5,660 nucleotides of DNA from an uncultured Eubacteriales bacterium (GCA_900322165.1 ONYR01000184.1:1-5660), one strand, 5' to 3'. Positions 1 through 5,201 are shown, counted from the stretch's first letter. Numbers and translations: made by a program. Notes: generated from the sequence alone by a model not told the origin.

Positions 1-1104
1 CACGCCCTTGAACCACTCCCTTGCCTCGGGATTGGTCAGGTCGATCATTGCGGCCGGGAACGTCGTGATCGTGACAAGATAGTCCGACCCGTCCGGCGCT
101 TTCACGCAGTAGCCGTGCGCGGAGGCATATTCGTACAGATTTTTCTCGATCGCCATGAACGGATTGAGGTAGGCAAGGAAATGAACGCCCTCCTCATTCC
201 ATTTCGCGATTTTTTCTTTCAGGTTCGGATAGAGATCCTCATCCGCCTGCCAGTTCCACATGACCTGGTAGCCGAAACCGGTTTTGCGGCAGCCGCACCA
301 GTCCTGACACCAGACACCGGTCAGCTTGACCCCGTGCTCCTTGGCCTGCTCGATGCGGTAATCGACCTCATCCGCGCCGCGCTGGATGCCCATGATCATG
401 CCGTCAAAGGCCCACTCGGGCATCGGGAACGGCCGTCCGAGAAGCTTTGTCAGCTTGCCGGACAGCTCCGGGAACGTCTCAGCCGCGCCGACGTAGATGT
501 CCGCCTGCTCGCGCACGTGGAAGATCAGCTTGCCCTCTTCACGAAGATCGATCTCGGCATAGCCTTTGGAATCCGCATGCCAAAACCATTTATCGGACGT
601 GATGAAGGTCGGCTGCACATAGTAGGATTCGTATTCCGAAAGCGGATTCACCTTGTCGGGGCGCTTGCCGCGGATCTTCTCCGCCGCGAGCTTTTTCCCG
701 ATGCGCTCCGCGTTCTGATGCTCCGCCGTCCAGACGCGGCACAGCTGTCCGCGAAGGTCGAAGGCCGCAAAGGTTTCACCTCCGCCGTAGACGTGCGTCT
801 CCTTCGGGAGCGGCAGACTCAGCCAGAAACGGTTAACTTCAGGCGCGGTGATGTCCGGGTGAAGCTTCCAGAGGCCGTTTTCTTCGGTGATCTCCACGCT
901 TCCGACCGGGCGTCCTTCCTCATCGTCCAGGAGCAGTTCCACCATCTCGCACTCTTCGCTCGAGCCGTGATAGAGGGCGGTAACATGAAGCGGTTTCTTC
1001 CACTCCAGCTTATCGATGTAGCGAAAGCTGCCGCGCTCCATCGGGAACGAAGCCTGTCCCTTTCCGATCGTGATCTGAAGCTTTGCAAGGTCCTTGATGT
1101 TCAT
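1..1104 (-). CDS. yihQ: Sulfoquinovosidase, GH31 YihQ type (partial, C-terminal part beyond left edge)
   Basis: Retaining alpha-glycosidase expected to release sulfoquinovose from sulfoquinovosyl glycerol and related glycosides; no signal peptide, so cytoplasmic. The 368 visible residues (about 55% of the roughly 680-residue family) hold the GH31 N-terminal beta-sandwich and the start of the barrel. Landmarks match my memory of E. coli YihQ: GGGE at 107-110, FDLRG at 115-119, QPTF at 164-167, LLGR at 221-224, a GIQ at 239-241, QDW at 267-269, VMWNW at 281-285, YLNP at 312-315 and DLTNPEA at 355-361. The nucleophile (D405 in YihQ) and acid/base fall outside the window. Of the sulfonate-pocket motif QQRWY, the first four positions read Q241, Q267, Q280, W283, so the arginine (R301 in YihQ) is replaced by glutamine. 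Start chosen at ATG 1104 behind GGAG (1111-1114), 6 nt away. Last visible operon gene, 41 nt after the isomerase stop. Family assignment is firm; exact substrate is less sure because of the Arg-to-Gln change. The Bacillus counterpart is sftG. Confidence 0.9.
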   Translation of the reverse strand, partial: MNIKDLAKLQITIGKGQASFPMERGSFRYIDKLEWKKPLHVTALYHGSSEECEMVELLLDDEEGRPVGSVEITEENGLWKLHPDITAPEVNRFWLSLPLPKETHVYGGGETFAAFDLRGQLCRVWTAEHQNAERIGKKLAAEKIRGKRPDKVNPLSEYESYYVQPTFITSDKWFWHADSKGYAEIDLREEGKLIFHVREQADIYVGAAETFPELSGKLTKLLGRPFPMPEWAFDGMIMGIQRGADEVDYRIEQAKEHGVKLTGVWCQDWCGCRKTGFGYQVMWNWQADEDLYPNLKEKIAKWNEEGVHFLAYLNPFMAIEKNLYEYASAHGYCVKAPDGSDYLVTITTFPAAMIDLTNPEAREWFKGV

Positions 1105-1121
1105 GTGTATCTCCAATCCGG

Positions 1122-1139
1122 AGCGGCAAGCCTGCCGCT
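1122..1139 (-). promoter_or_regulatory. Intercistronic stem-loop between isomerase and sulfoquinovosidase
   Basis: The minus-strand transcript can form a perfect 7-bp stem, AGCGGCA with TGCCGCT, around a 4-nt GGCT loop. It lies 6 nt after the isomerase stop and 7 nt before the GGAG of the next gene. No U-run follows, so it is not an intrinsic terminator. It may act as an mRNA-stability or processing element that sets the level of the hydrolase apart from the upstream enzymes; that role is inference. Confidence 0.45.
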
Positions 1140-1145
1140 TCCTTC

Positions 1146-2501
1146 TTAAAACGCTTCGACTTCGAGCCCAAGCAGTTTGGCAAGCGTTTTCAGTTCACCG
1201 CGGATATCGCCGTAAACAACCACGAAATGCGGTTCCCATCCGGCTTCCACGGCCTTGCAGACTGTCTCCTTCGCCTCGTGCTCCATCTTAACGACGATCG
1301 AGGTGCCAAGGAACTGTCTCGGCTTGTCCATCACCGATCCGCCGGCCATAAACAGACGGAACTTGCCCTCGGGCGTGCGGCCGATGCGGAAGATCGTAGC
1401 CTCCCCGCCGGGCTTGCAGCCGAATTCCATGGTCGGACCGATCTTACGGTTCGGATGCACACCGACGCAGGCACCGGTATCCTCCCGTGCGAGGTTGCAG
1501 GGAGCCATGCCGCAGTGCCAGAAGGTCAGCGAATTCTCCTCTTCATTCACCGAAACCGGGTCACCGAAGAAGACCGAATCGCCGGACAGCTCCGCTCCGA
1601 CATACATCGAGAGCGCGCCGTACGCGTCGGATTCGCAGCTGGCAACAACGCCTTCTGCGTTCAGCAGTGAAAGCACAGCACAGACCGGCGTTCCGTAATC
1701 GGTAAACAGATCCGGCCAGCAGCGGGAGGCAAGCGCCTTGATCCCGTTCTGCGCGGTATAAGCGCGGTACGCTTTGTACAGTCTCGCAAAATCCTTGACA
1801 TTCTTCTCCGGCGTGTTTTCCAGCCCGACAAGGTATTTCTTCGCATCCTCCAGATCCGCAGCCGCTTCCTCATCGGTATAGCTCTTCGCCAGCTTGATGA
1901 GCTCGCGCACCTCGACGGACTCGAGCGTGACGCCGAAGGTCTTCAGCATATCCATGTCGAGCGCGCGTCCGAATCCAAAGCCCTGAGGCGTATGACCGAC
2001 CTGCGCCAGCTTCAGCTCCTTGAGCGATTCTCTCATCTGGACCGCCGCGATCGTTTCAGAGATCGTTTTGCGGATCTCCTCCGCTTCCGGCGTGCCAAGC
2101 ATGTAGACAAAATCGTTCTTCCCAAAGCCACGCATCGCATTGCCCGCGCTGAACGCACCGGTGAGCGAATTGAGACGCAGTCTTCCGCCGTCAATGACCG
2201 GCTCCGGCAGCGTCCAAAGCAGCACGGCACGGTCTGCGAAACGGTGCATCAGCGTCTGCGTATACGCCGCGTTCGCAAAGGTAATGTTCTGCAGCACGAT
2301 CAGTTCCGGATCGATCGTCCCAAGGAACTTCTCCAGCTCCGCTACCGACAGCAGCATGTTCTCCGGTGCGATAAGCTCACAGCCACGCGCACAAGCCGCC
2401 TCAGCAAGCGCAGTTTTGGAGCGCTCAAACAGGTTCTGCGCGCTCTCCAGATGGAAGGTTCCGACCCCGATCGGAACATAAGCAATTTGAATTGGTTTCA
2501 T
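1146..2501 (-). CDS. sftI: Sulfoquinovose isomerase (L-fucose/L-arabinose isomerase superfamily)
   Basis: Predicted metal-dependent aldose-ketose isomerase converting sulfoquinovose to 6-deoxy-6-sulfofructose, the first committed step of the sulfo-TAL pathway. The 451-residue protein is full length and cytoplasmic. Its N-terminal half is an alpha/beta region like fucose and arabinose isomerases. The C-terminal half carries the likely metal ligands: E290 in CESD (289-292), D314 in FGDP (312-315), and H329 in WHCG (328-331). A conserved-looking WEPH at 422-425 and YGD at 430-432 close the protein. This differs from the cupin/AGE-type YihS isomerase used in the sulfo-EMP pathway of E. coli. ATG 2501 lies 4 nt after the reductase stop, with a weak GAAGAG-like site inside the end of the upstream gene, so translational coupling is likely. 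SQ specificity is inferred mainly from the neighbours (transaldolase, SLA reductase, sulfoquinovosidase); without them it would only be called an arabinose/fucose isomerase-like protein. Also known as sqvD. Confidence 0.85.
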   Translation of the reverse strand: MKPIQIAYVPIGVGTFHLESAQNLFERSKTALAEAACARGCELIAPENMLLSVAELEKFLGTIDPELIVLQNITFANAAYTQTLMHRFADRAVLLWTLPEPVIDGGRLRLNSLTGAFSAGNAMRGFGKNDFVYMLGTPEAEEIRKTISETIAAVQMRESLKELKLAQVGHTPQGFGFGRALDMDMLKTFGVTLESVEVRELIKLAKSYTDEEAAADLEDAKKYLVGLENTPEKNVKDFARLYKAYRAYTAQNGIKALASRCWPDLFTDYGTPVCAVLSLLNAEGVVASCESDAYGALSMYVGAELSGDSVFFGDPVSVNEEENSLTFWHCGMAPCNLAREDTGACVGVHPNRKIGPTMEFGCKPGGEATIFRIGRTPEGKFRLFMAGGSVMDKPRQFLGTSIVVKMEHEAKETVCKAVEAGWEPHFVVVYGDIRGELKTLAKLLGLEVEAF

Positions 2502-2505
2502 GGTT

Positions 2506-3366
2506 TTACTCTTCTTCGTCCCACAGTTTATAGGTAGCGCTGAAATCTTCCTTGCCCAGTCCCTGAGCCATGGCCGTTTCGTACACGCCTACCGCGTTCT
2601 CTTCGCCCGGAACCTCGACGCCCTTGCTCTCCGCCAGCTTCAGGCAGATATGGACGTCTTTATCCATGTTCTCGATCGAAAAGGCCGTTTTGAAATTGCG
2701 ATCATGGATCGCCTGTTTTTTGCTGTCAAGGTAGAAATTCTGTCCGCCGCCGTAGGAGATCGCCTCCGCGAACGTCAGAATATCGATCCCGTTGGCGTAA
2801 GCCAGCGCGGCCATCTCATTGACGCCGTTCTGGATCTGCGCGACCAGGCCGTTGTGGCAGATCTTCATAACAAGACCGTTGCCGTGCCCGCCCATGTAGA
2901 TCAGATTCTCGCCCATGTAGGAAAGGATCGGCTTCATCTCGTTAAAGACCGCCTCATCGCCTCCGACATAGATGCCGAGCTTGCCCGCTTCCGCGGCCGG
3001 ACGGCTCTTGACGACCGGCGCATCGATCATCCGCGCTCCGGTCTCTTCCACCATAGCTGCGATCTTGATCGACTCCGAGGGTTCGATCGTGCTCATGTCA
3101 ATACAGGTCTTGCCTTTTCCAAGCACCGGCAGGATCTCACGGTACACCGCCCAGGAATGAGCCGATTTCGGTACCATCGTGATGATGACATCCGACTTTT
3201 CGGCCACCTCCGTATTGTTTTTTCCGGCGATCGCACCATCGTCTGCCAACATCCGGACCTTGCTTTCATCAAGGTCGAAGCAGTAGACCGCATCGTCATG
3301 CTTTTTGACAATATTGCGGCACATCGCCTCGCCCATGATGCCCAGTCCGATAAACCCGATTTTCAT
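2506..3366 (-). CDS. 3-sulfolactaldehyde reductase, YihU-type 3-hydroxyisobutyrate dehydrogenase family
   Basis: Predicted to reduce 3-sulfolactaldehyde with NADH to 2,3-dihydroxypropane-1-sulfonate, the excreted end product in fermenting SQ degraders. It is a complete 286-residue beta-hydroxyacid dehydrogenase: Rossmann motif GLGIMG at 7-12, acidic D31 after the second strand (favours NAD(H) over NADP(H)), substrate loop beginning DAPV at 115-118, catalytic lysine K168 in the MKICHNGL stretch (167-174), and the C-terminal MDKDV signature at 234-238. The substrate loop is not the SGG of true 3-hydroxyisobutyrate dehydrogenases: it reads V119-K120-S121-R122, and K120 lines up with the sulfonate-binding R123 of E. 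coli YihU, as I recall it. ATG 3366 has GGAAGG 9 nt upstream (3376-3381). It sits 39 nt after the transaldolase and 4 nt before the isomerase. Having a reductase and not an SLA dehydrogenase points to an anaerobic, redox-balancing version of the pathway. Confidence 0.85.
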   Translation of the reverse strand: MKIGFIGLGIMGEAMCRNIVKKHDDAVYCFDLDESKVRMLADDGAIAGKNNTEVAEKSDVIITMVPKSAHSWAVYREILPVLGKGKTCIDMSTIEPSESIKIAAMVEETGARMIDAPVVKSRPAAEAGKLGIYVGGDEAVFNEMKPILSYMGENLIYMGGHGNGLVMKICHNGLVAQIQNGVNEMAALAYANGIDILTFAEAISYGGGQNFYLDSKKQAIHDRNFKTAFSIENMDKDVHICLKLAESKGVEVPGEENAVGVYETAMAQGLGKEDFSATYKLWDEEE

Positions 3367-3405
3367 TCTTCCTGTCCTTCCAGATTCAATAGTTTTTCGT
3401 ACGGA

Positions 3406-4092
3406 TCATTCCTTTTTGGTGCCTTCCCAGGCGTTCGTGAAGATGCCGATACCGGAATCGGTGTACGGATGCTTCATCGTATCCTTGTAAACAGCCAGAC
3501 CGGCGGTAACAATGTCCGCCCCTGCGACGGCGCAGTCAACGATCTGTTTACCGGTACGGATCGCGGCGCAGATGATCTGGGTCTTGCCATAGTAGCCGTA
3601 GTTCTTGTAGATCGTGACGATATCCTGAATGTATTTGCGGCAGTCTTCACCGTTGCTCTCCTTCCAGCCGATGAACGGGGAAACAAACAGGGAACCGATC
3701 TTCGCCGGCCAGATCGCCTGAGAAGCCGTGAAGACAAGCGTTACGTTGGTACGGATGCCTTCCTTTTCAAGCTCACGTGCTGCAATAATGCCGCCTTCGA
3801 TCGCCGGGATCTTGATAACAAAGTTCGAAGAGATCGGCGCGATCTTCTTGGCCGCTTCGACCATCTCCCTCGCGTCCGTCAGGTTCGGATTGATCTCAAC
3901 CGAAACCGGGAAGCGGTCAACGCCCTTCAGACCCTTCTCTTCAATAAAGTCCGCAATCAGATGAACAGCCTCGTCAAAGGTCTTGCCGCTGTTCATGATA
4001 TGCTTCGGGTTGGTGGTTACGCCATCGATGCCAAAGGTATCGTACGCGTAGCGGATCTCGTCCATCTTTGCACTGTCAAGGAAAAACTTCAT
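3406..4092 (-). CDS. sftT: 6-deoxy-6-sulfofructose transaldolase (TalC/FSA-like class I)
   Basis: Predicted Schiff-base transaldolase that cleaves 6-deoxy-6-sulfofructose, passes the C3 glycerone unit to glyceraldehyde-3-phosphate (giving fructose-6-phosphate) and releases 3-sulfolactaldehyde. The 228-residue length fits the small TalC/FSA subfamily. Visible landmarks are FFLDSA at 3-8 (D6), DGVTTNP at 23-29 (N28), the Schiff-base lysine K94 in FVIKIP, TNVTLVF at 115-121, SPFIG at 138-142 and HPYTD at 208-212. It departs from TalC/FSA where ligands bind: K30-H31 follow TTNP, W143 replaces the phosphate-binding arginine (R134 of E. coli FSA) and A177 replaces its S166. ATG 4092 is preferred over upstream in-frame TTG 4188 or ATG 4179, because GGGAGAG sits 8 nt before it, the residue after it begins the canonical family N-terminus, and the extension is an operator repeat. 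First operon gene. Also called sqvA. A generic fructose-6-phosphate aldolase is the alternative, unlikely given the neighbours. Confidence 0.9.
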   Translation of the reverse strand: MKFFLDSAKMDEIRYAYDTFGIDGVTTNPKHIMNSGKTFDEAVHLIADFIEEKGLKGVDRFPVSVEINPNLTDAREMVEAAKKIAPISSNFVIKIPAIEGGIIAARELEKEGIRTNVTLVFTASQAIWPAKIGSLFVSPFIGWKESNGEDCRKYIQDIVTIYKNYGYYGKTQIICAAIRTGKQIVDCAVAGADIVTAGLAVYKDTMKHPYTDSGIGIFTNAWEGTKKE

Positions 4093-4100
4093 GGTGATTT

Positions 4101-4107
4101 CTCTCCC
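4101..4107 (-). promoter_or_regulatory. Ribosome binding site deciding the transaldolase start
   Basis: GGGAGAG on the minus strand, 8 nt before ATG 4092. No purine-rich site precedes the in-frame upstream TTG (4188) or ATG (4179), so this site fixes the 228-residue product and excludes a 32-residue extension. Confidence 0.7.
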
Positions 4108-4121
4108 TTTTCCGACCACAC

Positions 4122-4157
4122 TGACTGCTGTCAGAACAGTTGTCATGACAGTTGTCA
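4122..4157. repeat. Three tandem 12-bp operator-like palindromes in the operon leader
   Basis: On the minus strand the region reads as three abutting 12-mers: TGACAACTGTCA, TGACAACTGTTC and TGACAGCAGTCA. The first (4146-4157) is a TGACA-N2-TGTCA inverted repeat, the third (4122-4133) is a near-perfect one (TGACT/TGTCA on the plus strand), and the middle one keeps one half-site. A separate palindrome, TACAG-C-CTGTA, follows at 4159-4169. The array lies about 95-130 nt downstream of the predicted start of transcription and 14 nt before the ribosome binding site. Tandem palindromes with a one-turn-like spacing suggest cooperative binding of a transcription factor that blocks elongation or initiation. 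The regulator is not in the window and I do not recognise its family. Translating the array gives a spurious LTTV-like peptide repeat. Confidence 0.6.
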
Positions 4158-4218
4158 GTACAGCCTGTATTTTTATCATTTTCAGCAAAGTGTTTGGTGT
4201 TCATTTCCCATTATATGA

Positions 4219-4242
4219 GAAACCGGCGAAGGTTTCTTCGCC
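4219..4242. repeat. Interleaved inverted repeat (A-B-A'-B') near the operon transcription start
   Basis: Four contiguous 6-mers on the plus strand: GAAACC (4219-4224), GGCGAA (4225-4230), GGTTTC (4231-4236), TTCGCC (4237-4242). The first pairs with the third and the second with the fourth, so two perfect stem-loops are possible that exclude each other (or form a pseudoknot). The second stem extends to 7 bp with C4224 and G4243. It lies about +9 to +32 of the predicted sulfosugar mRNA. No T-run follows on either strand, so it is not a plain terminator. It could be an operator made of two overlapping palindromes or a 5' mRNA structure. Confidence 0.55.
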
Positions 4243-4265
4243 GTGCACACCTCTTCCATTATAAT
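4237..4265 (+). promoter_or_regulatory. Weak plus-strand promoter sharing the symmetric -10
   Basis: TATAAT at 4260-4265 with a poor -35 (TTCGCC, 4237-4242; 3 of 6 consensus bases) at 17 bp. It overlaps the minus-strand -10, because ATTATAAT is self-complementary. If active it would give the DUF218 gene a leader of about 175 nt through the C-rich repeats. Low confidence because of the weak -35. Confidence 0.3.
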
Positions 4266-4286
4266 GTTCAGAGCCCTGCCTGTCAA
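4258..4286 (-). promoter_or_regulatory. Sulfosugar operon promoter (housekeeping sigma factor)
   Basis: On the minus strand, consensus TTGACA (4286-4281) and consensus TATAAT (4263-4258) are separated by exactly 17 bp. Predicted transcription start is near 4251, leaving a leader of about 160 nt before the transaldolase ATG. So strong a core promoter on a catabolic operon implies repression when substrate is absent, consistent with the operator-like repeats downstream of the start. Confidence 0.85.
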
Positions 4287-4290
4287 TTGA

Positions 4291-4324
4291 AACGGGGCCT
4301 CATCACGCCCCGCATCGCCCCGTT
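4291..4324. repeat. GC-rich inverted repeat upstream of the operon promoter
   Basis: AACGGGGC (4291-4298) is complementary to GCCCCGTT (4317-4324), an 8-bp stem with an 18-nt loop. The same left arm can pair with the nearer GCCCCG (4307-4312), a 6-bp stem with an 8-nt loop. It overlaps the 24-bp repeat tract and ends 4 bp before the operon -35. No U-run follows. Confidence 0.4.
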
Positions 4325-4374
4325 AGTCACGCCCCAAGCCGCCCCTTACGTCACGGCCGCCCGCGTCGCTCCCT
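4303..4374. repeat. Three degenerate 24-bp direct repeats with four C4 runs
   Basis: Units start with TCACG at 4303, 4327 and 4351. The first two share TCACGCCCC, then GCCCC at unit positions 15-19 (17 of 24 bases by hand count); the third is weaker. C4 runs at 4308-4311, 4318-4321, 4332-4335 and 4342-4345 give loops of 6, 10 and 6 nt, a loose G-quadruplex motif on the minus strand. The tract fills most of the space between the two divergent transcription units and contains no gene. Confidence 0.5.
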
Positions 4375-4383
4375 TCCCGGGAC

Positions 4384-4412
4384 TGGTCTTTTTCACGCAG
4401 ATGCGGTACAAT
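4384..4412 (+). promoter_or_regulatory. Candidate promoter of the DUF218 gene
   Basis: TACAAT (4407-4412) is a good -10; the TGGTCT at 4384-4389 is a weak -35 (3 of 6) at 17 bp. It would start transcription near 4419, about 30 nt before the ATG, a more usual arrangement than the shared -10 at 4260. Confidence 0.45.
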
Positions 4413-4448
4413 GAAAACTGCTTCTACTACCATGAAAGGAGGACAGCA

Positions 4449-5174
4449 ATGAAAAAAACTCTTTCGCGCATTCTCGCTGCGCTGATGGTCCTGCTCGGCG
4501 TTTTATTCTACGTCACTCCCGGTGTCCAGTTTCTTGGCATCTGCCTGTTCGGGCTTGCCGTGATGACCCTGCTCTATCCGTACTTCCGCAAAGCCGTGAC
4601 CATCGTTCTCTGCGTCCTTCTGGCTGCACTTCTTATCATGGAGATCCCGATCATCCACGCGTCGAGGCAGAAAGCGCCAGACGACCTTGATTACATCATC
4701 GTTCTCGGAGCAGCGGTCTACGGGGAGACGCCCTCACCCGCCCTGATGGAGCGGATCACAGCCGCTGCCGATTACCTGAAGCAAAACCCGGATACCAAAG
4801 CTGTCCTCAGCGGAGGCTGGGGCGAAGGCGATTCGGTCTCCGAAGCGCAGGCCATGCGGAACACGCTTGTCGCCATGGGCATTGATGCGGAGCGTCTGCT
4901 GCTGGAGGAGGAAGCGACGAATACCAACGAAAACATTCGGTTCTCGTTTGCGATTCTCCTTGAAGACTGGGAAACTGCCGGGCATGGTGACTCCACCCCG
5001 ACCGTTGCCATTGTCTCGAGTGAATATCACCTTTTCCGCGCGGTCTATCTCGCTAAAAAAGCGGGCTATACGGTTTCCGGCGTTCCGGCCACGACCCGCG
5101 TTGTCATCTCCCGCATCAACTACTTTGTCCGCGAAGCTCCGGCCATGCTCAAGGCCGTCTTCCTCGACTGGTAA
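4449..5174 (+). CDS. Membrane-anchored DUF218 (YdcF/SanA/ElyC-type) protein
   Basis: A 241-residue protein with three hydrophobic segments (about 8-22, 26-43 and 50-67) followed by a DUF218 domain (about 80-230) that, judged by the short polar loops, is probably outside the membrane. Domain landmarks are IIVLGAAV at 83-90, the conserved R102, LSGG at 120-123, SEA at 131-133, the acidic/Asn-rich stretch T157-N158-T159 to E161-N162, and SSEYHLFRA at 190-198 with H194 and R197. The family is tied to envelope homeostasis, vancomycin sensitivity and lipid-carrier or cell-wall metabolism in other bacteria, but the reaction is not firmly established, so none is given. ATG 4449 is chosen because AAAGGAGG (4435-4442) lies 6 nt upstream and the N-terminus is then a typical MKKT plus hydrophobic start; the reading frame stays open further upstream without a ribosome binding site. 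Divergent from the sulfosugar operon, so probably not part of it. Confidence 0.85.
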   Translation: MKKTLSRILAALMVLLGVLFYVTPGVQFLGICLFGLAVMTLLYPYFRKAVTIVLCVLLAALLIMEIPIIHASRQKAPDDLDYIIVLGAAVYGETPSPALMERITAAADYLKQNPDTKAVLSGGWGEGDSVSEAQAMRNTLVAMGIDAERLLLEEEATNTNENIRFSFAILLEDWETAGHGDSTPTVAIVSSEYHLFRAVYLAKKAGYTVSGVPATTRVVISRINYFVREAPAMLKAVFLDW

Positions 5175-5187
5175 GCCTTACTTTTTT
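5170..5187 (+). terminator. Weak possible terminator after the DUF218 gene
   Basis: A short hairpin (GTAA/TTAC, 3-nt loop) overlapping the stop codon is followed by six Ts (5182-5187) and more T-rich sequence. The stem is too short for a confident intrinsic terminator. Confidence 0.2.
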
Positions 5188-5201
5188 GCGTTTTCTTTTC
5201 G

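Noticed and set aside
1..1104. Ordinary alpha-glucosidase or alpha-xylosidase
   Set aside because: The N-terminal domain, GIQ, QDW and VMWNW segments follow the YihQ subfamily closely and the operon supplies the rest of the SQ pathway, although the arginine change leaves some doubt about substrate.
115..1149. Plus-strand open frame of 344 codons
   Set aside because: Antisense shadow of the sulfoquinovosidase, whose match to YihQ is unmistakable; the antisense product has no recognisable fold or start signal.
4093..4188. N-terminal extension of the transaldolase (TTG 4188 or ATG 4179)
   Set aside because: No ribosome binding site, the extension merely translates the 12-bp operator repeats, and the family N-terminus begins at ATG 4092 behind GGGAGAG.
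4182..4211. Nine-codon leader ORF on the minus strand (ATG 4211 to TGA)
   Set aside because: No Shine-Dalgarno upstream and no run of regulatory codons as in an attenuation leader peptide.
4210..4215. Second TATAAT on the minus strand, 48 bp downstream of the main -10
   Set aside because: No -35 resembling TTGACA at 16-19 bp; the main promoter is a full consensus match.
2500..4218. Plus-strand open frame of 572 codons spanning two genes
   Set aside because: It is antisense to both the SLA reductase and the transaldolase, crosses their intergenic gap, shows no family motif, and has no ribosome binding site. Its openness follows from the codon use of the real genes opposite.
4303..4374. CRISPR array
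   Set aside because: The 24-bp units are head-to-tail and degenerate with no spacers and no cas genes nearby.
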